DNA from: Mycobacterium aquaticum
GTDB taxonomy: Bacteria; Actinomycetota; Actinomycetes; Mycobacteriales; Mycobacteriaceae
DNA: 64,000 bases
Assembly (NCBI RefSeq): GCF_002086485.1
Contig: NZ_MVHF01000025.1
Location: forward strand, 1-64,000
Direction: 5' to 3'
Shown here: piece after piece, positions 33,319 through 41,470 of the stretch
Layout of the letters: every line of letters begins with the position of its first letter
Position numbering within the stretch: the stretch's first letter is position 1
Notes under the pieces: model-generated
Seen by the model: the letters and a program-made list of their open reading frames with translations, nothing else
The model's database searches: none
Told to the model about the DNA's origin: nothing
Made by a program: the position numbers and the translations under genes

Positions 33319-35886
33319 CTAGCGAGTCGGCTTGGGCGGCGGCCGCAGCCGGTTCGGCTCGGCTCCGGGCGGAGCCGGGAGCGGCGGCTGGGGCGGCAAC
33401 GGCCCGGGCACCGGCATGACGTTCCCACCCGGCACTGGGGTCGCGGGATCGAGAACCGCCTTGTTGTACAGAAACTGCTGATACTCCGCGGCGCCGGGAC
33501 CGGTCCAGGGTGGGTCTTTGAAACTCGCGACGCGCATGGTTCCGTCGTCGACCCGATAGCGGGTCCAGAACGGACGGTCGGCGCCCGGGACGAAGCCATA
33601 TTCGGTTTCGAACCGGATTTTCGAGACCGGGTCCTGCCAGGCAATCGCGGACTTGACCGGAGTTCGAGATCGCAGGGCAAGGGTGTCGCCGGTGACGAGA
33701 TCGAAGTCGGCCATCGAGGGCAGACGATCGAAAGCGAGCCCCCGGTTCGGGTGGTAGTGGATCTCCAGGTGCCACTCAGCGGGGTCACCGTTGCGGAAGT
33801 TCTCCTTGAGCATCTGCCACGACCGACCTTCGACAAACGAATGCCCACCTTGAACTGCGACACATTCGCCGGTGGCCGTATCGCGGAAGATCGCTGCCTC
33901 ACGCGACGGGTCGTCGCTGATCATCGCTTCGAAACTCCGTTTGGCGCCGGCGTTGTCGAGACCGTATTCGACCAGTCCGGCCGGATCGGTGATGGTTCCG
34001 GGCTGTTCGGGAGTCGCCTTGTCGCGCAACCAGTCGTCGAAGCGTTTGCCCCGATCGGGGTTGTCCTTGTCGCGGGAGGCTTTCTTCCAGGTCTCGTAGT
34101 CGGCCTGGAGTTTTTCCGGATCTGCGACGGCCAGGTCGGCCAGGCTGACCTCGTTCGGCTTGTCCCGGCTGGCGTTGATGATGAGGTCCTTGAGTGCCGG
34201 GTCCTTGATCTTGTCGAGTGCGGCCCGGAGATCGGTGGCCATGGATTCGGCGTCGCCCATCGCGGTCGCGACGATCTGTGCGCCCAATCCTGGCTTCTCA
34301 CTTGCCGATTCCACCGCGAGGTGCAATTTCTTCTGTGCCGCAAGCACTTCGGCTGCTCCCGCGCCCCTGGCCACCTTGGCGATGGCCGCAGCGGCACGCG
34401 CCTCCTTGTAGGCGGCGCCGACAACCTTGAACACGGCGATCGCACCCTCGAGAGCCTTGACCTCCGCGACCCCTTCGAGCAGGCCGAAGGCGAGCGCGGC
34501 CCCCAAGGAGAACAGCGACGGATCGGTCTGGGATATCGCCTCGGCCTTGTCCATCGCGGTACCCGATGCCGCTTCCTCCCAGTAGAAGTCCTGGAACGCG
34601 CCGTAGACGTCGACCGCAGCCATTGCCATGCCGATACCGCCTGCGACGAGTCCGACACCCGGGATGAGTGAGGCCAGCAGAAGTCCCGTGCCGATGGCCG
34701 TCTTGAGCTTGCCGTCGAACTCGGCGTCCTCGTTGATACCCCGGATCTTGTCGTCGATCGCGGCGCTTGGCAACGTACCGGCGCCGATCGCCATCTTCCG
34801 CTTCGTGCCGTCACGCAGCGAGGGGTTGGTCCAGAACTTCTTGATCTTGTCGTCGTCGTTCATGTTGCTCTTGACGTACGCGATGTTCGCCAACTTGTCG
34901 GCGATGTCGTGCCGGATCTTCTCCTGTGCGTCCATCAGCGCCGTCGTGGCAGCGTGACCGGCCGAACCGGGCTGCGCGAACTCCGCGTTGGACGCGAGCT
35001 CGCCGAGCTTCGTATCGTCGCGTTCGAACGACGCCAGGATCGGGTAATCGCTGCACTGCTTCTGCCGCAACGCGTGATACTCCTTGACCGCGGGTTCCAG
35101 CGTCGTCGGCCGGACCATCTCACCGAGAAACGGCCCCATCTTGGCATTCGCGTCCCTGGCCTTCTTCAATTTCTGCTTGCCGTCGACGAGAGTCTTCGCG
35201 GCCCGCATCATCCCGCGGATCTCTTCGCTCCACGGCATCGACGCGAAGATCGCGGCTTGGCCGGCACTCATCGGAGTGGGGTTGAGGATCGATTCCTGAT
35301 TGGGAAATCCATATCGCTTGCCCTCAGCGAGGAGACGACTCTCGCTGGAGTCGAGCATGCTGCTGACCGTCCCCAACAGGTCCTGCTGAAACTGCTTCTG
35401 CGCCAACGCCACGCCTTCGTCGACCCCCCGCTGACCCTGCTCGGCGTTCGTGGCCATCGTCGGCTCGACGCTGACTGTCTGGCCCTTCGTCGTGTCCTCG
35501 TATTTGTGGACGTTGCCGCCGGGCGTGCCCTTCATATCTGCGACGAACTCCGCCTGCCATTTGCGCTCGTCCACGAGTCCGTTGTGTGCTGCCATATCGG
35601 TCAGCAGTTTGCTCATCGCTTTCGCTTCGACGCTGACGATGTCGTTGCCGTAGCGATAATTACCGGGCGCGAGCGGCGGACCGTCAACGAGTGCGAGGCG
35701 CTGCAGATGAGGCAGCGTGAGGACAGCCTGATTTCCGGCGAGACGTTGGAGGGCGACGAGGGCGGGAGCGTCCACGGCGTTGACCTTGGGTGCGACGTCG
35801 CTCCTGATTGCGGACAGCGGGGTGTGCGACTGGCGAGGCCGATCGTGACTGCGCTGAGGCTCGGGTCGTGCCCTTGATACGGACAT
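33319..35886 (-). CDS. Large eCIS-associated-like / polymorphic-toxin-like protein with JAMM-like C-terminal motif
   Basis: 855 residues from ATG 35886 (AGGGAG upstream). Residues 42-63 (LVALQRLAGNQAVLTL..LQR) match the short tag seen at the start of proteins carried by extracellular contractile injection systems, where a DUF4157 domain often follows; no HExxH is seen here. A helical middle contains a hydrophobic hairpin-like stretch near 397-428. Near the C-terminus, His710-x-His712-x11-Ser724-x2-Asp727 fits the JAMM/MPN metalloprotease pattern. A proline-rich tail ends the protein. No signal peptide and no injection-system genes are in the window. It is last in the operon after the alpha/beta hydrolase. 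Function is unknown; an effector, toxin or processing protease are all possible. Confidence 0.65.
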   Translation of the reverse strand: MSVSRARPEPQRSHDRPRQSHTPLSAIRSDVAPKVNAVDAPALVALQRLAGNQAVLTLPHLQRLALVDGPPLAPGNYRYGNDIVSVEAKAMSKLLTDMAAHNGLVDERKWQAEFVADMKGTPGGNVHKYEDTTKGQTVSVEPTMATNAEQGQRGVDEGVALAQKQFQQDLLGTVSSMLDSSESRLLAEGKRYGFPNQESILNPTPMSAGQAAIFASMPWSEEIRGMMRAAKTLVDGKQKLKKARDANAKMGPFLGEMVRPTTLEPAVKEYHALRQKQCSDYPILASFERDDTKLGELASNAEFAQPGSAGHAATTALMDAQEKIRHDIADKLANIAYVKSNMNDDDKIKKFWTNPSLRDGTKRKMAIGAGTLPSAAIDDKIRGINEDAEFDGKLKTAIGTGLLLASLIPGVGLVAGGIGMAMAAVDVYGAFQDFYWEEAASGTAMDKAEAISQTDPSLFSLGAALAFGLLEGVAEVKALEGAIAVFKVVGAAYKEARAAAAIAKVARGAGAAEVLAAQKKLHLAVESASEKPGLGAQIVATAMGDAESMATDLRAALDKIKDPALKDLIINASRDKPNEVSLADLAVADPEKLQADYETWKKASRDKDNPDRGKRFDDWLRDKATPEQPGTITDPAGLVEYGLDNAGAKRSFEAMISDDPSREAAIFRDTATGECVAVQGGHSFVEGRSWQMLKENFRNGDPAEWHLEIHYHPNRGLAFDRLPSMADFDLVTGDTLALRSRTPVKSAIAWQDPVSKIRFETEYGFVPGADRPFWTRYRVDDGTMRVASFKDPPWTGPGAAEYQQFLYNKAVLDPATPVPGGNVMPVPGPLPPQPPLPAPPGAEPNRLRPPPKPTR

Positions 35887-36006
35887 ATCGCCCACTCCCT
35901 ACGACGGCGCCTCCTCATTGTGTTGAGGGCGACGGATACCCCGCAAGGACAACGACCAATGACTGCCCCTTCGGACCTACGGCGAGGTCGGATCACACCC
36001 AGTGAT

Positions 36007-37374
36007 TCACGGCTTGTTCAAGCCGCCCGCGGATGCGGTCACCCAGCTGAGTTCGGAATGGAAGATGTCGCTGTGCGCGCCCGATGGCCCGGCGTCGGCG
36101 TTCACGACGGCCGAGGCGTCCAGGTTGAAAAGCTGACGCGGCTGGAACCGGTACGGCACTCCGTCATCGCCGAGTGGCTGCGTCACCGCGCGGTAGGCGC
36201 CCAGCGATCCCATGGCCCGCCAGCGGAACAGCGGATCGTCCAACCCCGCCGCGTCGTCCCCGGCAGCAGCCGAGGCGAGCGGGTAAAAGGTGCTCAACGC
36301 ACGGTCGTAGCGGGAGAAGCAGATCGCCACGGGCCCGTCGACGCGGTTCTGGCAGCCGGCAAGAGCGCCGGAAGCCTGCCGGAACGGCAGCCGATCGGCG
36401 AAGGCGAACCGTGAGTACGCCGCCTCCATGAGCGTGACTGCCTTCACCGGCGAGGGCTTGCGGTCCCGCATCCCGGCCAGAGCGTAGGACACCAGGCGGC
36501 CACCGAAGCTGTGCCCGACGAGATGGAACCGCAACGCTGGGTACTCGTCGGCCAACCGGTCGACGGCCGGGCCGAGCCCGTTGCGGCCGACCACGCCCGC
36601 GCGGTTCTTCATCTGCCAGTAACTGAGCTGCCGCAGCGCTTCCTTCGCGCCCTGCCATACCTTCTCGGCGAGACCGCCGAGGCCGGCCGCGCCGCCGCCG
36701 CCATCGCCGAACGTGGCGCCCGCGTCGGCGAGCCGGTCACCGAACTTCGTGAACACGTCGACGGGATTGCGTTGCGGGTCCAGCATTCCGGGTGTACCCG
36801 GGGGCAGCAGCGTCGCGGCCGGATCCGCCTCGCCGTCGCTGAATCCGGTGTCGGTGTGCGCGTTGAACGCGCGTAGCGCCGCGAACATCTGGGTGGCCCC
36901 CGTCGCGGTCGGCGGCTGGGCAAGCAGGCCGGCGATCACATCGAGATCCGCGCTCCCGCCCGGGAACATCTCCTTGAGATCGGCGAGTTGGGCAGCGTCG
37001 AGCGTTGGCGGCCCGGCGGGGAAGGTCGGGGCCTGCGCGAGCGCGACGGCGTCTGCGGCATCGTCGGTCTGCTCATCGGCGAAGTCGGGGATCGGCTCGT
37101 CGCGCCACAGCTGCGATGGCCACCGGAGCCCGACGAACCCGACGGTGTACGACGGATCCAGTTGTTGCGCAAGCAGTTTGAACCACCGCTCGTAGAGTGA
37201 TGTCGCCGCGGACTCGTCGTTGTTCCAGCCGTGCGAGAAGATCACCAGGTCGGTGAGCGCACTCTCCCGGATGCCGTCGGTCAGCGCGGCCGACGTCGCC
37301 GGATCGATGTCACCGTCGGCGTCGAACACCAGTCGAAACAGCGGCCTGCCGTCGATGCTGTCGATGTTGCCCAT
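36007..37374 (-). CDS. Alpha/beta hydrolase family protein
   Basis: 455 residues, no signal peptide. The strand-turn DLVIFSHGWNND (residues 43-53) forms an oxyanion-type loop, and the nucleophile elbow VGHSFGG places Ser289. About 180 residues inserted between them, Ala/Gly/Pro-rich, would form a large lid. It resembles bacterial serine esterases/lipases of the DUF900 kind. AAAGGA precedes the start. The gene follows the subtilase gene by 18 bp and precedes the eCIS-like gene on the same strand. The substrate is unknown. Confidence 0.78.
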   Translation of the reverse strand: MGNIDSIDGRPLFRLVFDADGDIDPATSAALTDGIRESALTDLVIFSHGWNNDESAATSLYERWFKLLAQQLDPSYTVGFVGLRWPSQLWRDEPIPDFADEQTDDAADAVALAQAPTFPAGPPTLDAAQLADLKEMFPGGSADLDVIAGLLAQPPTATGATQMFAALRAFNAHTDTGFSDGEADPAATLLPPGTPGMLDPQRNPVDVFTKFGDRLADAGATFGDGGGGAAGLGGLAEKVWQGAKEALRQLSYWQMKNRAGVVGRNGLGPAVDRLADEYPALRFHLVGHSFGGRLVSYALAGMRDRKPSPVKAVTLMEAAYSRFAFADRLPFRQASGALAGCQNRVDGPVAICFSRYDRALSTFYPLASAAAGDDAAGLDDPLFRWRAMGSLGAYRAVTQPLGDDGVPYRFQPRQLFNLDASAVVNADAGPSGAHSDIFHSELSWVTASAGGLNKP

Positions 37375-37392
37375 GGGTTTTTTCCTTTCACC

Positions 37393-39231
37393 TCATACCG
37401 ATTGCAGTGCGCGCAGCAGATCGACCAGACCGCTGCCCTCGAAGGCCGGATCGCGGCCGAGTGAGGTCGCGGATTCGACGAAAATGCGTTTGATGTCCTC
37501 GGGCTTGCCGATGAGTTCGCGCTGGACCGACAGGAACGCCGCGATGGCGCCGGACACGTGCGGGGCCGCCATGCTGGTGCCGGTGGCCTCGACATACAGC
37601 GCCACCCCGTCGGCGATCGGCGCCTCGGTCTGCTGCTGGACGCTGATCCGGTTCTTGCCCGCGGCGGCCGAGGTGATCCGCTCCCCCGGCGCCACCAGAT
37701 CCGGCTTGCGGCGTCCGTCGCCGGTAGGCCCCTTGGACGAGAAGTACGAAACACCGTAGGTGTGCGGGGCATCGCGATGCGTCGCCCCGACGGTGATCGC
37801 CCGTTCAGCGTTGCCCGGATCGTTGATCGTCATGTCGGCGCTGAACTTGGTGACGTCACTGGCGAAGAGCGGGTTCAACGACACGTAACCGGTGTTGCCT
37901 GACGCCACCACGACCACGACGCCCGAGCGCACGGTCTTGTCGACCTCAAGGCACAGCGGACTCTGGCCGCAGGCGAACCACTCGGCGGCGAATTCGTAGC
38001 CCAGGCTGAGATTGACGCCGTGGATGCGCGGCATCCGCTCGCTCTGCGCGTTCACGTCGCGGACGTAATCCAGCGCGCGCATCACGCGACTGACGCGCGA
38101 CGTCTGATCGCCTGGGCCGAGGACCTTGAGGCTCACCAGCTTTGCCCGCGGGGCCATCCCGGCGAGCTTGCTCACGTCGGTCACCGTGCGCTGCTGCAGG
38201 ATCGGGTCGTCACCCTCCGGCGACCCGACGTTGAAGCGTTTCTCGGCGACGTAGACGTCCTCGGGCTTGAAACCCACCAGGCCGCCGGCGATGATCCCGG
38301 CGACGTGCGTGCCGTGCCCGTCGTCGTCGATCAGGGCGGAGGCCACCTGCTCACCGGCGGTGAAGTCGCGGTGCAGGTCGGCCACCGCAGGATCGGACAG
38401 GGTCTGATGCCCGATGAAGTGCGGGTGGTCGGCCGCGATGCCGGAATCGACCACTGCCCACACGATTCCGTCGCCGAAGCTGTCGAACGCGCGCTGCGCG
38501 GGGATGGCCTTGATGGTGGAGGACGACGCGTCGATGAGTGGGTGGGTGTCGAAGTCGGGCCAGATCCGGTAGACGGCCCGCGCCGGCCAGCGCTGTGGCA
38601 CCGCGTCGGCGGACACCAACCCCTCGATCTGTCCGGTGGTCAGGTCTCCCACCAGGTACTGCCCGGCGACAGGCACCGGCACGCCCGCACCGTCGACCAG
38701 CCGCCACAGGTCGCGGACCCGTCGGATCGCCGCGGCCGTGCCGTCGGCGTACCGCAGGTTCAGCTCGATCATCACCGGCCACAACGCATCCCGTGCCGCG
38801 GCGGCGTCCCCGCCGGGAGGGAGGACGAACTTCGCCCGCAGCGGCGGCGTGATCACCCCGGCGAGTAGTGCGTCGCGGCCCGGTCCGGCGGAAGGCGTCG
38901 CGGATGCGGCCGGAAGCGCCCGTTCGTCGGTGGCCAACGCCGACGCGCAGGCATCGTCGACGCCGTCCCGACCCGTAGCGGTCAACTGCACGGCCTGGGC
39001 GGTCGGCGCGACGACCCCGGCCCCCAGGAGCTGGTCGACGGCCCGGTCGACTTCCCCGTGCCACCGCGGGCTTCCGTCGACGCAGGGCCGGTCCTGCGCG
39101 GTGAATCGGGAGGCGAAGCGGGCGGCCACCGCCTCGCGGATGTGCTGCGGGTCGGCCGGCATCTCGAGCGAGTCCAGGTGGCCGAGCGCGCAATGCACCC
39201 GGTCGGGCCATAGATCGTCGGCTGTGGTCAC
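37393..39231 (-). CDS. S8 (subtilisin-like) serine peptidase without signal peptide
   Basis: 612 residues. The catalytic triad is visible: Asp262 (WAVVDSGIAADHPHF), His306 (GHGTHVAGI) and Ser553 (GTSMAAPHVSG). The 250-residue N-terminal part lacks a signal sequence and looks helical, starting with a region resembling a winged-helix reader (WHGEVDRAVDQLLGAGVV). It is therefore probably cytoplasmic, unlike secreted mycosins, which carry signal and anchor segments. GTG 39231 has AGAGG upstream. It heads the three large genes of the operon, just after a 38-residue membrane peptide. Confidence 0.87.
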   Translation of the reverse strand: MTTADDLWPDRVHCALGHLDSLEMPADPQHIREAVAARFASRFTAQDRPCVDGSPRWHGEVDRAVDQLLGAGVVAPTAQAVQLTATGRDGVDDACASALATDERALPAASATPSAGPGRDALLAGVITPPLRAKFVLPPGGDAAAARDALWPVMIELNLRYADGTAAAIRRVRDLWRLVDGAGVPVPVAGQYLVGDLTTGQIEGLVSADAVPQRWPARAVYRIWPDFDTHPLIDASSSTIKAIPAQRAFDSFGDGIVWAVVDSGIAADHPHFIGHQTLSDPAVADLHRDFTAGEQVASALIDDDGHGTHVAGIIAGGLVGFKPEDVYVAEKRFNVGSPEGDDPILQQRTVTDVSKLAGMAPRAKLVSLKVLGPGDQTSRVSRVMRALDYVRDVNAQSERMPRIHGVNLSLGYEFAAEWFACGQSPLCLEVDKTVRSGVVVVVASGNTGYVSLNPLFASDVTKFSADMTINDPGNAERAITVGATHRDAPHTYGVSYFSSKGPTGDGRRKPDLVAPGERITSAAAGKNRISVQQQTEAPIADGVALYVEATGTSMAAPHVSGAIAAFLSVQRELIGKPEDIKRIFVESATSLGRDPAFEGSGLVDLLRALQSV

Positions 39232-39258
39232 CGCGTTACCTCTGGCATCGCACCGGTC

Positions 39259-39375
39259 TCAATCCGACAGGTGCCGGTCGTGGTCCCAGCGCTCAAGCCA
39301 GCGCTGCAGGTCGTACACGCCGAGCGCCGCGGTGATCAACAGCAACACCGGCAGTGCGGCGAGCCACGCCATCAT
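39259..39375 (-). CDS. Small single-pass membrane protein (38 residues)
   Basis: Reads MMAWLAALPVLLLITAALGV and then an amphipathic, charged tail beginning YDLQRWLERWDHDRH. One membrane helix with a tryptophan- and histidine-rich cytosolic end. It lies 27 bp before the subtilase gene on the same strand. No strong ribosome site is visible. The hydrophobic block, the clean stop and operon position support a real gene; no homology was tested. Confidence 0.5.
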   Translation of the reverse strand: MMAWLAALPVLLLITAALGVYDLQRWLERWDHDRHLSD

Positions 39376-39655
39376 GATCGAGCCGATTCTCGGTCGGTCG
39401 AGGTCACAGACATCTCGGACATCTCCGATACTCCCCTCAGCAAGTTCTGTTGCCGATACCAGGAAACGTACGACCCGGCGGATATGTCTGACACGAGTGG
39501 CGCACTACTCCAGTTCGAACAGCACTACCCCATTGCTCACGCAAGTAGTCGCGCAGTGCCACTGGCGACTGGCCCGGTTCGAGTAGCGCACTACTCGTGC
39601 CTTTCCCCGGTTGCTACGGCAACATTCCTGGCGTGCGCGGATGGGGAGACGGAAT
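39376..39655. promoter_or_regulatory. Control region of the dioxygenase/catalase-like operon
   Basis: Contains GAGTGGCGCACTACTC at 39495-39510 and the perfect palindrome CGAGTAG-CGCA-CTACTCG at 39580-39597, about 86 bp apart. Both follow a GTTCGA-like element or lie beside one, and a weaker half-site CAAGTAG is at 39542. They are probably operators for an unknown regulator; the LuxR-type gene at 42687 is one candidate. Otherwise no gene seen here. Confidence 0.5.
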
Positions 39656-41470
39656 ATGGTGACCACGGCTAGACGCCCGAACTGGTTGGCCACCATCGCC
39701 GCCCGGTTCGCCCAGCGGGTGGATCAGACCGTCGGCTGGTTCCGGCTGCCAACGGTGCTGGGCCTCGGTGTGCTCATCGGGTTGCGCCACCAGTTGCGCA
39801 CCCAGAACCTCTTCGACGCCGGCCCGGTACCCGATCCGGGCGATGACGGCCCGTCTGCTTATCTCGTCGCCCGCACACGCAACGGCAGGCACAACGATCT
39901 CGGCAGCCCCCAGATGGGAGCGTTGGGCTGCCGGTTCGGGCGCAATGTCCCGCCCACCCATCAGTATCCGGAGAGCGCGACGCGCCTGCTGGAGCCCAAC
40001 CCGCGGCTGATCAGCCGCACGCTGTTGGCGCGGACCGAGTTTCAACCCGCAACCACACTCAACGTGCTGGCCGCCGCGTGGATCCAGTTCGAGGTGCACG
40101 ACTGGTTCAGCCACGGCACCGTCACCACGCAGCCGTGGGTGGTGCCGCTGGCCGACGATGACCCGTGGCCGCAGCGGCCCATGCGGGTCGACCGGACCAC
40201 GCCGGACCCCCATCCCGACCCGGCCGGCCCCGCCACGTTCACCACGCAGGAGACCCATTGGTGGGACTCATCGCAGATCTACGGCACCACACCGGCATTC
40301 GCGAACGCGCTGCGGTGCCCCGAAACCGGGCGACTGCGTATCGACGACGCCGGGTTGCCGCCACCGGATGTAGAGGCCACGGTGGATCTGACCGGTACCG
40401 CAGCCAACTTCTGGGTCGGGCTGGCGCTGCTGCATTCGCTTTTCATGCGCGAGCACAACGCGATCCGCGACAGGCTTGCCGCGGCCTACCCGCAGCTGTC
40501 GCCGCAGCAGCTCTATGACAAGGCCCGGTTGGTCAATGCCGCGTTGATGGCCAAGATCCACACCGTCGACTGGACGCCGGCGATCATCGCGCACCCGACC
40601 ACGGTCGCGGCCATGCGGGCCAACTGGTTCGGGCTGCTCGGCGAAGGGTTCGCGCGCCGGTTCGGAAGGTTGAGCAGCAGCGTGCTGCTGCACGGGATCC
40701 CCGGTTCGCCCACCAATCACCACGGCATCCCCTACTCGCTCACCGAAGAGTTCGTCGCGGTGTACCGGATGCATCCGTTGATCCCCGACACCTACACCTT
40801 TCGCTCGGCCACCGACGACAGGGTGCTCTCGGTGCACGAACTGCCGGACCTGACCGTCGAGAACGTCCGGGCCCGGCTCGCCGAGACGTCGATGACCGAC
40901 CTGCTGTACTCGTTCGGCCGCGCCAATCCCGGTGCCCTCAACCTGCACAACTATCCACACCACCTGCAACATCTGCAACACATAGACGGTGAGCTCCTCG
41001 ATCTGGCCACCATCGATCTCATTCGATCGCGGGAGCGAGGGGTCCCGCGATACAACGAGTTTCGACGGTTGTTCCGGCTCAAGCCGGCGGCCAGTTTCGA
41101 GGAGCTCACCGGCGAGACCACCCTGGCGGCCGAGCTGCGGGAGGTCTACGACGACATCGAGTCGGTGGACCTCATGATCGGCCTCTACGCCGAGCCGAAG
41201 CCACCCGGTTTCGGCTTCAGCGACACCGCGTTTCGGGTGTTCATCCTGATGGCGTCGCGGCGGCTGGAAAGCGACCGGTTCTTCACCGACAGTTTCCGCA
41301 AGGAGATCTACACCGAGGTCGGGATGGACTGGATCCGGGACAACGATATGCGCAGTGTGCTGCTGCGCCACCACCACGAACTCGAACCTGCGCTCGAAGG
41401 CGTGCGCAATCCGTTCACACCATGGAACCCGGCCGGCGCCGCATCGCCGAGAAAGGCCACGCCACGATGA
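39656..41470 (+). CDS. Animal-haem-peroxidase-family protein, alpha-dioxygenase/PGHS-like
   Basis: 604 residues from ATG 39656. It has the haem peroxidase fold of prostaglandin synthases and plant alpha-dioxygenases: FEVHDWFSHG (distal His), FTTQETHWWDSSQIYG, LHSLFMREHNAIRD and the alpha-dioxygenase-like MAKIHTVDWTPAIIAHPT, with a probable proximal His in LHNYPHHLQ. Such enzymes insert O2 into fatty acids to give hydroperoxides. An N-terminal hydrophobic patch may bind membrane. The stop overlaps the start of the catalase-like gene, so product and next enzyme are made together. Confidence 0.8.
   Translation: MVTTARRPNWLATIAARFAQRVDQTVGWFRLPTVLGLGVLIGLRHQLRTQNLFDAGPVPDPGDDGPSAYLVARTRNGRHNDLGSPQMGALGCRFGRNVPPTHQYPESATRLLEPNPRLISRTLLARTEFQPATTLNVLAAAWIQFEVHDWFSHGTVTTQPWVVPLADDDPWPQRPMRVDRTTPDPHPDPAGPATFTTQETHWWDSSQIYGTTPAFANALRCPETGRLRIDDAGLPPPDVEATVDLTGTAANFWVGLALLHSLFMREHNAIRDRLAAAYPQLSPQQLYDKARLVNAALMAKIHTVDWTPAIIAHPTTVAAMRANWFGLLGEGFARRFGRLSSSVLLHGIPGSPTNHHGIPYSLTEEFVAVYRMHPLIPDTYTFRSATDDRVLSVHELPDLTVENVRARLAETSMTDLLYSFGRANPGALNLHNYPHHLQHLQHIDGELLDLATIDLIRSRERGVPRYNEFRRLFRLKPAASFEELTGETTLAAELREVYDDIESVDLMIGLYAEPKPPGFGFSDTAFRVFILMASRRLESDRFFTDSFRKEIYTEVGMDWIRDNDMRSVLLRHHHELEPALEGVRNPFTPWNPAGAASPRKATPR

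Noticed and set aside
33319..39375. Type VII (ESX) mycosin locus
   Set aside because: The subtilase lacks a signal peptide and C-terminal membrane anchor, and no Ecc, EsxA/B or PE/PPE genes are near.
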